DNA from: DATLAN01 sp035527455
GTDB taxonomy: Bacteria > Planctomycetota > Planctomycetia > Pirellulales > Thermoguttaceae
Assembly: GCA_035527455.1 (NCBI GenBank)
Contig: DATLAN010000551.1
Span: 1 to 29,369 of the forward strand
Length of the DNA stretch: 29,369 bases
Direction: 5' to 3'
Below the pieces are notes generated by a model that worked only from the letters and a program-made list of their open reading frames with translations, was not told the origin of the DNA and made no database searches. Shown piece by piece: positions 1 through 7,029 of this stretch. Position 1 is the stretch's first letter; every line of letters begins with the position of its first letter. The translations under genes and the position numbers were made by a program.

Positions 1-126
1 GTTCACGCGCCGGTCCAGCCGCGGCCCTTCGATCAGCGCCTTCAGTTCCGGGCAACTGTTGTTGACCACCTTGAGGATGAAACTCTGGACGCCGATCTTC
101 CTGTTTCGCGTAAACAACGGCACCAT
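1..126 (-). CDS. Unidentified protein, N-terminal fragment cut by the window edge
   Basis: This is the first 42 codons of a minus-strand gene that continues past the left edge. The frame starts at an ATG at 126. A GAGGAG ribosome-binding site lies 5 nt upstream, so the start is well supported. The visible protein begins MVPLFTRNRKIGVQSFILKV and then runs through VNNSCPELKALIEGPRLDRR. It has no signal peptide and no membrane segment. I do not recognise the family. The 300 nt between this gene and the sulfatase suggest its own promoter. A possible -10 (TATAGT, minus strand, 178-173) lies about 40 nt upstream of a plausible leader, but no convincing -35 goes with it. Confidence 0.65.
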   Translation of the reverse strand, partial: MVPLFTRNRKIGVQSFILKVVNNSCPELKALIEGPRLDRRVN

Positions 127-426
127 TGGGACTCCTCTAGAAGAATCGCGGGGCAGGGGGTGCAGTAGTTCAACTATACGTTACGCCGAGGGCGACCGGA
201 CCTTGGGCCCCGGGCGACGGTCCGTCTGGTGGGAAGATTCGGGATATGCGGGCAATAGCGGTTGGCGACGGTGCGTTTCGTGTTTGCGCAGCAAAATAAC
301 TCATACACATTTTTTGGCGAGGGTGGCACGCCCTGAGGAACGAAGGGCGTGGTTTGGCAGGTTTTCCACGCCCTTCGTTCCTCCGGGCGTGCCACCCCAT
401 GGAACAAGTTGTTTCTGCGCGGCCCC
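127..426. other. Intergenic gap between sulfatase stop and the left-edge gene
   Basis: This 300-nt stretch has no gene I can support. It holds a large inverted repeat at 321-397, next to the sulfatase stop. It also holds an A+T-richer block at about 290-316 and the possible leader and -10 of the left-edge gene (TATAGT on the minus strand at 178-173). Open frames crossing it are short and match no family. Confidence 0.5.
321..397. repeat. Long inverted repeat (32-bp arms, 13-nt loop)
   Basis: The left arm (321-352) and right arm (366-397) are reverse complements with one mismatch in 32 positions (T334 against C384). They enclose a 13-nt loop. The repeat starts 30 nt past the sulfatase stop, so in RNA it would form a very stable 3' hairpin. 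It could act as a transcription terminator or an mRNA-stabilising structure. No U-tract follows it, so a classic intrinsic terminator is not shown. It may equally be a copy of a dispersed palindromic element. Confidence 0.8.
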
Positions 427-1875
427 TTAGAACTTCTCGAAACTGCTCTTCCCGCCGGCCTCGAGGTAGCGGTCGTACCAGGGCTGGTTGTGCGGCAGGG
501 GGATGCCGTCGCGGGTCCAGCCGTCGAGGCGTCGGGTGGCCGGCATCACGTCGGCCGTTTCGACGCGCCAATTGTCCAGAAGCGTTCGCAGCGAGTTCAA
601 CTCCTGACGGTACTGCCGTGCCTCGACGACGTTGACCAGCGAATTCGGGTCCTTCTCGAGATCGTAAAGCTCCTCGAACGGCCGCGGCTCGACGAAGAGG
701 AATTTTTGGGCCGGCGTCAGCTTCCCGGCCGCGTACACCTCCATGAAGCCCTTCCACGTGATCGAGTTGATCGAATCGACGCTGTTCCAGAGCGGCTTGT
801 CCCAATAGTAGTTGCGCACGAGCAGGAAGCGTTCGGTGCGGATCGCCCGGGTGAACTTCTCGTAATCGTGCCAATCGGCTTCAGCGAAGATCGCGTCGCG
901 GCCGGCCGCGGCCGGGTCTTTCAACATCGGCAGCAAGCTGCGGCCCTGCATCGTCTTCTGCTCGAGGCCGGCCAGTTGGAGAATCGTCGGCGCCAGGTCG
1001 ATCACGCTGACGAGCCCCTTCCGCACGCTGCCGGGCCGCACCAGCGGCGGATAGCGGACGATCAGCGGCGTGTGGATGCCCGAATCGTACAGGGTGGTTT
1101 TCGCCCGGGGAAACGGCATGCCGTTGTCGGAGAGATAGACGATGAAGGTCCTCTCCAACACGCCCTGCTGCTTCAGCCGCCGGCAGATCTGCCCGACGTG
1201 ATTGTCGAAACGGGTGATCTCGTCGTAGTACTGGGCGATCTCTTGGCGGATCAGCGGATGGTCGGGCAGGTACGGCGGCACGACGACCCCGGCCGGATCG
1301 TGCGGCCGGTCGATCGCGTCGGCGTCGTACGGACGGTGTGGGTCCTTGGTGGCGACCCAGAAGAAGAACGGCTTGTCCTTCGGCCGCGCTTCGAGCAGCT
1401 CGAGGGCCTCGGCGGCCGTGTCGCTTCCGGCACATTCGACCACGCGGTCCCAGTGGCGGTGCTCGGCGTCGCCGAGGTGCCACTTGCCCACCGACATGCA
1501 GTAGTAACCCGCGGTGCGGAGGTACCGGGCGACCGTCCGCTGATCGGCCGGCAAGGGCTGGTGCAGGTCCTCGGCGCCGGTGTTGTGCGGGTATCGGCCG
1601 GTGAGGATGCTCGATCGCGAAGGGCTGCAGGAGGAGATGGTCAGGAAGGCGTGATCGAACCGCACGCCGTCGGCGGCCAGCCGGTCGATGTTTGGCGTCT
1701 TCAGCACGGGATGGCCGTAGCAGCTCAGATCGCCTTCGCCCTGGTCGTCGGCCAGGAAGACCACGAAGTTGATCGGCGGCTCGGCGGCTTCAGCCGTCCC
1801 GGCAGCGAACCAGCCGGCGATCAGCAGCACGGTTGCCAAGGGGCGAAGGGAGTCGAAGACGGTGTTGTTGCTCAT
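427..1875 (-). CDS. Secreted Cys-type sulfatase (heparan N-sulfatase-like)
   Basis: Arylsulfatase-superfamily enzyme of 482 aa that would hydrolyse a sulfate ester or sulfamate, probably on a polysaccharide outside the cytoplasm. A signal peptide covers about residues 1-31. LADDQG (residues 41-46) supplies metal-binding Asp residues. The formylglycine motif CSPSR starts at Cys83, followed by SSILTGRYPHNTG. VGKWHLG and LSDNG are also present. Length and motif order resemble the N-sulphoglucosamine sulphohydrolase-like group, but the substrate cannot be read from sequence. I start at the ATG at 1875 because AGGAGG lies 7 nt upstream and a signal peptide follows at once; an upstream in-frame start would add 20 residues ahead of it. 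Being Cys-type, it needs a formylglycine-generating or radical-SAM maturase, which is not in this window. Confidence 0.93.
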   Translation of the reverse strand: MSNNTVFDSLRPLATVLLIAGWFAAGTAEAAEPPINFVVFLADDQGEGDLSCYGHPVLKTPNIDRLAADGVRFDHAFLTISSCSPSRSSILTGRYPHNTGAEDLHQPLPADQRTVARYLRTAGYYCMSVGKWHLGDAEHRHWDRVVECAGSDTAAEALELLEARPKDKPFFFWVATKDPHRPYDADAIDRPHDPAGVVVPPYLPDHPLIRQEIAQYYDEITRFDNHVGQICRRLKQQGVLERTFIVYLSDNGMPFPRAKTTLYDSGIHTPLIVRYPPLVRPGSVRKGLVSVIDLAPTILQLAGLEQKTMQGRSLLPMLKDPAAAGRDAIFAEADWHDYEKFTRAIRTERFLLVRNYYWDKPLWNSVDSINSITWKGFMEVYAAGKLTPAQKFLFVEPRPFEELYDLEKDPNSLVNVVEARQYRQELNSLRTLLDNWRVETADVMPATRRLDGWTRDGIPLPHNQPWYDRYLEAGGKSSFEKF

Positions 1876-2031
1876 GGGAGTCCTCCTGTGAAAAAGTCTC
1901 GGCCCGGGAGTCGGGAAACCATGCGTCTGCAGCATCGTCTCTCAGCGTACAACCAATTCCTACTGTTCGCAGCCGGCCCACGCAAGTCCCTTTGCCGAAT
2001 TACCTTACACGGATCGAGAGCCGGTTGACAC

Positions 2032-2940
2032 TCACCTTCCGCGATTCAGGCGGCTGCGGTGGTTGAGGTAGTCGACCAGGACCGTGCCCATGTCGAGGCT
2101 GGTGTCGACCAGGATGCGCTCGATGCGGTTGCGCTGGCAGAGGTCCTCCAGCCGCTCGTTGTGCCGCCGCATGGCCTGGAGATAGGCGCGGCGGATCTGT
2201 TCCGGCTGGGCGAGCAGCTCGTCGGGGATCTCCAGGCCGACGAACTTCGTCATCCGGTCGAACTCGAAGACCAGCTCGTCGTGGTGCATGACCTGGAACA
2301 GGACGACCTCGTGGCGGTGGAAGAGCATCTGCTGCAGGGCGGATTCCAGGGCGTCCAGTTCGGTGAAGAAGTCGCTGAGGATCATCACGATCTCGCGGCG
2401 GCGCATCCGGCCGGCCAACTCGGAGAGGCAATCGGCCATCGCGGTCTTGTGGACCGGCTCGCTCTGGTCGAGAAGCTCGGTCATGCGGAGCACCTGGGCC
2501 ATCGAGTTGCTCGGCGGCACCACGCCGCGGATCTTCTCGTCGAAGGTGGCCAGCGATACCTTGTCGCTTTGGCGGATAATCGCGAAACCCAGCGAGGCGA
2601 TCATCTGGGCGGCGTAGCGGAGCTTCTGCCGGGGGCCTTCGCCGTAGCGCATCGACGCGCTGGTATCGAGCACGAAATGGCAGACCAGGTTGGTTTCCAT
2701 TTCGTACTGTTTGACGAAGTACCGCCCGCGCTTGTAGAACACCCGCCAGTCGATGTGTCTGGGGTCGTCGCCCCAGACGTACTCCCGATGCCCGGCGAAT
2801 TCGACGGCGAATCCCGACAGGGGCGACTTGTGGGCGCCGGCCAGATTGCCGATCACCAGCCCGCGCGGTTCGATCCGCCGGCCGGCGATCCGGCTGAGCA
2901 CTTCCGGGTCGAGGTATCGCGAAAGGATGGTTCTGGCCAT
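2032..2940 (-). CDS. DUF58 domain protein with a vWA-type fold
   Basis: Cytoplasmic protein of 302 aa belonging to the DUF58 family that accompanies MoxR ATPases. The DUF58 core is visible at residues 48-80, with EFAGHREY, GDDPRHIDW and YKRGRYFVKQYE. A complete metal-ion-dependent adhesion site, DTSAS, is at residues 92-96. There is no signal peptide or membrane segment, which is usual for the short planctomycete DUF58 form. It lies 55 nt downstream of the MoxR gene in the same direction and is probably co-transcribed. No clear Shine-Dalgarno sequence precedes the ATG at 2940. By family knowledge it likely binds a partner through the Mg-dependent site while MoxR supplies ATP-driven remodelling. 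The exact role is unknown. Confidence 0.93.
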   Translation of the reverse strand: MARTILSRYLDPEVLSRIAGRRIEPRGLVIGNLAGAHKSPLSGFAVEFAGHREYVWGDDPRHIDWRVFYKRGRYFVKQYEMETNLVCHFVLDTSASMRYGEGPRQKLRYAAQMIASLGFAIIRQSDKVSLATFDEKIRGVVPPSNSMAQVLRMTELLDQSEPVHKTAMADCLSELAGRMRRREIVMILSDFFTELDALESALQQMLFHRHEVVLFQVMHHDELVFEFDRMTKFVGLEIPDELLAQPEQIRRAYLQAMRRHNERLEDLCQRNRIERILVDTSLDMGTVLVDYLNHRSRLNRGR

Positions 2941-2995
2941 GGGGGTTACTTTCGTCGGGGTCGGTCAAGGCATTCAGGTACGAAGTCGCAAGCGG

Positions 2996-4027
2996 CTAGG
3001 CGGCGGGGCGTTCGTATTTCTTGTCGGCCGGCACGGCTTCCAGGAGCATGTCGATCAACCTCTCGGAGGAAAGATCGTTCGCCTGGGCGGCGTAGTTGCC
3101 GGCGATGCGGTGACGCAAGGCCGGCTTGACCACCGCCTGCACGTCGCCGATGGTGGCGTGGTAGCGGCCGTGGAGGATCGCGCGGGCCTTGGCGCAGGTG
3201 ACCAGCGTCAACACGCCTCGCGGGCCGGCGCCCCAGTTGATCCACTTGTTGACGAACTCGGGTGCCTCGGGCGTAGCCGGCCGCGAAGCCCGAACCAGCG
3301 CCCAGGCGTATCCGAGCACCTGGTCGCTGACCGGCACGCGGAGGACCAACTCCTGGATCTGGACGATCTCTTCGCCGGAGAGGACCGGCGAGATCGTCCC
3401 CAACTTGCCCGTGGTCACTCGTCGGGCAATCTCCCACTCCTCGGCCCCGCTGGGATAGTCGACCTTGACGTAGAGCAGGAAGCGGTCGAGTTGGGCCTCG
3501 GGCAAGGGATACGTGCCCTCTTGCTCCAGGGGGTTCTGGGTGGCCAGCACGAAGAACGGGTCGGGCAGCTTGTGCATCACCCCGCCGGCGCTGACCTGCC
3601 GCTCCTGCATCCCTTCGAGCATGGCCGCCTGCGTCTTCGGCGGCGTGCGGTTGATCTCGTCGGCCAGGATCATGTTGGCGAACAACGGGCCGGGCAGGAA
3701 CACGTACTTCCGCTCGCCCGTCTTCATGTCCTCCTGGATCACCTCGGTGCCGGTCACGTCGCTGGGCATCAGGTCGGGGGTGAACTGGATCCGCTTGAAG
3801 CTCAAGTGGGTGGCTTCGGCCAGCGAACTGACCAGCAGCGTCTTGGCCAGGCCCGGCACGCCTTCCAACAGGGCGTGGCCGCGGGAGAAGATGGCCACCA
3901 GCACTTGCTCGATCACGTTGCTCTGGCCCACGATCACCTCGGCCAACTCGGCGCGGATCTTTTCATACGACGCCTTGCATCGCTCCACGGCGGCCAGATC
4001 ATCCTGCGGGATGTTGTCGGTCGTCAT
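2996..4027 (-). CDS. MoxR-family AAA+ ATPase
   Basis: AAA+ ATPase of 343 aa from the MoxR family, thought to act as a chaperone for maturation or assembly of partner proteins, often ones with vWA domains. Walker A is GVPGLAKT (residues 56-63). Walker B is ILADEINRTPPKTQAAMLEG (from residue 120, with the Asp-Glu pair at 123-124). The sensor-1 region ATQNPLEQEGTYPLPEAQLD is intact. I chose the ATG at 4027. A longer in-frame reading adds 28 residues (starting MSPSETGPHLAERD) that simply translate the hairpin repeat upstream. It is followed after 55 nt by the DUF58 gene and preceded by the coiled-coil gene, with a hairpin array between. In many bacteria MoxR comes first in such clusters; here it is near the end. 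Confidence 0.95.
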   Translation of the reverse strand: MTTDNIPQDDLAAVERCKASYEKIRAELAEVIVGQSNVIEQVLVAIFSRGHALLEGVPGLAKTLLVSSLAEATHLSFKRIQFTPDLMPSDVTGTEVIQEDMKTGERKYVFLPGPLFANMILADEINRTPPKTQAAMLEGMQERQVSAGGVMHKLPDPFFVLATQNPLEQEGTYPLPEAQLDRFLLYVKVDYPSGAEEWEIARRVTTGKLGTISPVLSGEEIVQIQELVLRVPVSDQVLGYAWALVRASRPATPEAPEFVNKWINWGAGPRGVLTLVTCAKARAILHGRYHATIGDVQAVVKPALRHRIAGNYAAQANDLSSERLIDMLLEAVPADKKYERPAA

Positions 4028-4062
4028 CGGTAGGTCTCGTCTGGGGTTCGGAGTGGCATTAC

Positions 4063-4142
4063 TGTAGCCATCTCGCTCCGCGAGATGAGGCCCCGTCTCG
4101 CTGGGCGACATGAGGCTTCGTCTCGCGGAGCGAGACGGCTAC
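4063..4142. repeat. Array of three GTAGC-linked hairpins (CATCTCGC family)
   Basis: Three related palindromes fill the gap between the coiled-coil gene stop (4156) and the MoxR ATG (4027). Copy 1 is CATCTCGCTCCGCGAGATG at 4069-4087, preceded by GTAGC. Copy 2 (4094-4112) is degenerate, with one mismatch and one G-T pair. Copy 3 (4119-4137) is inverted, has CGTCTCGC arms and is followed by GCTAC. Each is an 8-bp stem around a 3-nt loop. Copies 1 and 3 differ at a paired position on both arms, so the stem is kept. In RNA the array would lie 13 nt after the upstream stop and about 35 nt before the MoxR start. Confidence 0.85.
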
Positions 4143-4155
4143 TTCGATTCACGTT

Positions 4156-7029
4156 CTAATCCATGCTCTCGAAATATCTCTTCAAACGTTCCTCGTAACC
4201 GCGCGGGAACCGCTGGCGGGCCCCGCTGCGAATGGCGCTGCGGACGTCCGGCGGCAGGCGGGCGAACCAGGGCGGCTCGACGTATTTCCGCTCGCCCGGC
4301 CTGGCGTCCGCGGCCGAATCGGGCGTGGCGGCGCCTTCCGGCAGTTGGTCTAGTGCCGGCAGGATGCCCATCTCCATCGGCGGCAGGTTGGCCACCGGCG
4401 GCCCGCCCATCGACACGCCGCCGGCACCGATCATCGGGCTGGGCATGCCGGGCATGGGAACGGGAGAGGGCATTCCGCCGGGGCCGGGCATCATGCCGGG
4501 GGTGGCGCCGGGCATGCCGGCCATCTGCGCGGCCATTTGCGACGCCTGGCGGATCGGCATATTGGCCAATGGTTGTCCACCGGGCATCGGCATCCCCGGC
4601 TGCGAAGACGGCATCGGACTGCCTGGGGACGACGGTTGTTGCGAGGCTTGGCCGGGCTGGCCGCTTTCGCCGCCGGGTTGTGAAGCCTCGGCGGTTTGCC
4701 CCGGTTGTTGGCCGGTCGGCTGGCCGGTGCCGGGTGTTTGCTCCCCCGGGGACGATGGCTCGCCGGAGGACGGTTCGGGGGCGGGTTGCATGCCGGCTTC
4801 GGCCATGGCCATCGCGTCGGCCAACTCGTCGCCGATCTGCTGCTCGCGGCCGGCAAGGCTGGCAGCGGCCTCGCCCATCGACTCTTGGATTCCCGATTGG
4901 GCGGCTTGCGGTTCTTGCGACGCTTGGGCACCCTGCTCGGCCTGGCGTTGGGCGTTGCGCAGGGCGGACGTGGCTTGCGGATCGACGGGAACGCTCTGCT
5001 GGGCAAGCTGGCCCGCTTGCCGGGAAGTCTGGGCCTGCGAAGCCGCGAGCGGCTCGAGGGATTCGGCGAGGCCCTGTTCCACGTCGTTGCGGACGTCGCG
5101 GACCTGCTCCAACTGCTGCCCGCCGAGTTGGGCCATCTCTTCGGCGGCCCGCTGCAACTCCTGGCGGACCTGTTCGGCGGCCTGGGCGAGCTTTTCGGCG
5201 GCCTCCGATGCCTGCTTGGAAGCCTCCGCCGCAGCCGGTTTCGACGACTCGCCCGGCGTTTGCTCGGCCGACTGGAGTTGTTGGCCGGCCTGTTGCATCG
5301 GCTGCTCGGCCTGCTCGAGCGTTTGGGCGGCTTCAGGAGCGGTGTTCTCCACGCCCTCGGCCACCTTCCGGGCGATCTCTCCAATGGTGTCCTGTTTCTC
5401 GCCAAGCTCGCCGGCCCGTTCGGCTTCCAAGCCTTCATTCTCGGCGGCTTCCGCGGCCGTTTCGGCGATCTGCCGCTCGGCTCGGGCGGCGTGGTCCAGC
5501 GCGTGGGCCGCGTGGGCCAACTCGGCGATCTCGGTGGCCAGTTGCTCCCGCCGGGCGTCGGCCAGACCGACCTCGGCTTCCGACACCGCCCGTTCGACCG
5601 CCTCGTCGGCCGTGCGGACTGTTTCCGGGCTGGTATCGTCGGCGGCGTCGGAGGCGGCCTCTTCGGCGTCGGCCACGCTCGATTCGACCGGCTCAGGCAG
5701 ATCGCGATCTTTGGGGACCTCGGCCAACTGCTGTTCGACTTGCTCCTCGTGCTGCGTGGCCTTGGCGGGCTCTTCCTGGACGGCCTGCGACGCTTCGGCC
5801 TGTTCCTGCGCGACTTTTTCGAGGTCTTCTCGGGCCCCCTCCAGATCCTCGATTCGCTCGGCGTACTCCTCGGCGGTCAATCCGGGCGGCTCGAACGCGG
5901 CCGCTTCCAGGGCCTCCTCGACGGCGTCCTCGAGGTTTTCCAACACCTTGTCTTGTTGAGCCAGCGCGGATTCCTGCTCCTGCTCGAAGAGGTTCTCGGC
6001 GGCCTTGGCGGCGGCCTCCAGGGCGTTTTCCAGCGGGCGCTGAACGTCGGGCAGGTTCTGCATTTCCTGGCTGAAGTTGGCGATGTTCTGGCGGATCTCG
6101 GTCTGCTGGTCGGCCAACTGGTCGAATCGGGCCTGATCGAGGTCCGGTTGGGACGACGTCTCCCGCACTTCCTCCTGCTGCTCGATCATCTCGCGGATCT
6201 TCTCGGCCGTGGCGCTGCGATCGTCGCCGGCCAGCCCCTGGGCCCGTTCGATCCTTTCCAGCAGGGCTTCGAGCCCGCGGATCACGGCCTCCTGGCTGCT
6301 GACGGCGGCGGCGAATTGGGCCGATTGCAGATGGTCGGCGGCGGCGTCGAGCTGCTCGGCGACTTCGCCTTCGGCCAGCAGTTCCAGGCCGCGCTGGGCC
6401 GCGTCGGGGAACGGGCCGCCCCAATCCGCCTGGCTGACGACCACCAACGACTTCTCGAATTCGCCGTACAATCCGGTAATGTCCCGCTGGTCCTCGAGCG
6501 TGGCCAGGTTCAACGCCTCGCGGCGGGCGTCGGGCTGAGCGGGGAGCGACTCGGTCGTCTCTTGGGTGCCGGTCTGCATCTCGATCAGCCGCACGGCCTG
6601 ACGGGCGATCTCCGCAATCTTCAGCCGGTGCAGCAGACTGTGCCGCTCGGCGGCCAGGCGGGCCACGACCGAACGGATGCTCTTGCGGGCGTCCAGGAGA
6701 ATCGCTTCGCGGTCGGCATCGCTGGCCGTCTCCAACTCGGCCAGCCTGGCCACGACCTCGGACATCTCCTGCTCGACCAGCTCGCTGACGTGACTGCGCA
6801 TGACGCGGATTTCGCCGTACCACGGGTGCGACGTCAGCCGGTTCTCCTCCAACTGCTGGATCTGAACGTCCAGGACGTTGGTCACCATCGCGAGGGCCAT
6901 TTCGCGGACCCGCTGTTGCACTCGCCGCCGGTGCTCGACGCTCGCCGACGGCTCGGTCTGGGCGCCGACCGTCGCCGCCACGGTCAGCAGGATCAAGGGA
7001 ACACTCAACCACGTACAGAAACGTTTCAT
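4156..7029 (-). CDS. Secreted coiled-coil protein with Met/Pro/Gly-rich tail, DUF4175-associated
   Basis: Exported protein of 957 aa. A signal peptide spans residues 1-23 (ends VGAQ). Residues about 45-740 are dominated by Ala, Glu, Gln and Arg and read as long amphipathic helices or coiled coil. Residues about 746-880 are low-complexity Pro/Gly/Ser/Gln/Met. A compact basic end follows at about 915-957 (PPWFARLPPDVRSAIRSG, then a GYEERLKRYFES stretch). From memory, a similar LPP..R..I..G....P..YEE.L..YF ending occurs in planctomycete proteins of such clusters. The start has AGGAGA 8 nt upstream and its ATG overlaps the previous stop as ATGA. Together with the preceding gene it resembles a split version of the DUF4175-type protein, which is inference. 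It may be a periplasmic scaffold handled by the MoxR system. Confidence 0.8.
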   Translation of the reverse strand: MKRFCTWLSVPLILLTVAATVGAQTEPSASVEHRRRVQQRVREMALAMVTNVLDVQIQQLEENRLTSHPWYGEIRVMRSHVSELVEQEMSEVVARLAELETASDADREAILLDARKSIRSVVARLAAERHSLLHRLKIAEIARQAVRLIEMQTGTQETTESLPAQPDARREALNLATLEDQRDITGLYGEFEKSLVVVSQADWGGPFPDAAQRGLELLAEGEVAEQLDAAADHLQSAQFAAAVSSQEAVIRGLEALLERIERAQGLAGDDRSATAEKIREMIEQQEEVRETSSQPDLDQARFDQLADQQTEIRQNIANFSQEMQNLPDVQRPLENALEAAAKAAENLFEQEQESALAQQDKVLENLEDAVEEALEAAAFEPPGLTAEEYAERIEDLEGAREDLEKVAQEQAEASQAVQEEPAKATQHEEQVEQQLAEVPKDRDLPEPVESSVADAEEAASDAADDTSPETVRTADEAVERAVSEAEVGLADARREQLATEIAELAHAAHALDHAARAERQIAETAAEAAENEGLEAERAGELGEKQDTIGEIARKVAEGVENTAPEAAQTLEQAEQPMQQAGQQLQSAEQTPGESSKPAAAEASKQASEAAEKLAQAAEQVRQELQRAAEEMAQLGGQQLEQVRDVRNDVEQGLAESLEPLAASQAQTSRQAGQLAQQSVPVDPQATSALRNAQRQAEQGAQASQEPQAAQSGIQESMGEAAASLAGREQQIGDELADAMAMAEAGMQPAPEPSSGEPSSPGEQTPGTGQPTGQQPGQTAEASQPGGESGQPGQASQQPSSPGSPMPSSQPGMPMPGGQPLANMPIRQASQMAAQMAGMPGATPGMMPGPGGMPSPVPMPGMPSPMIGAGGVSMGGPPVANLPPMEMGILPALDQLPEGAATPDSAADARPGERKYVEPPWFARLPPDVRSAIRSGARQRFPRGYEERLKRYFESMD

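Noticed and set aside
4028..4111. Longer N-terminus for MoxR
   Set aside because: The extra residues are a translation of the hairpin array. The family core starts soon after the ATG at 4027.
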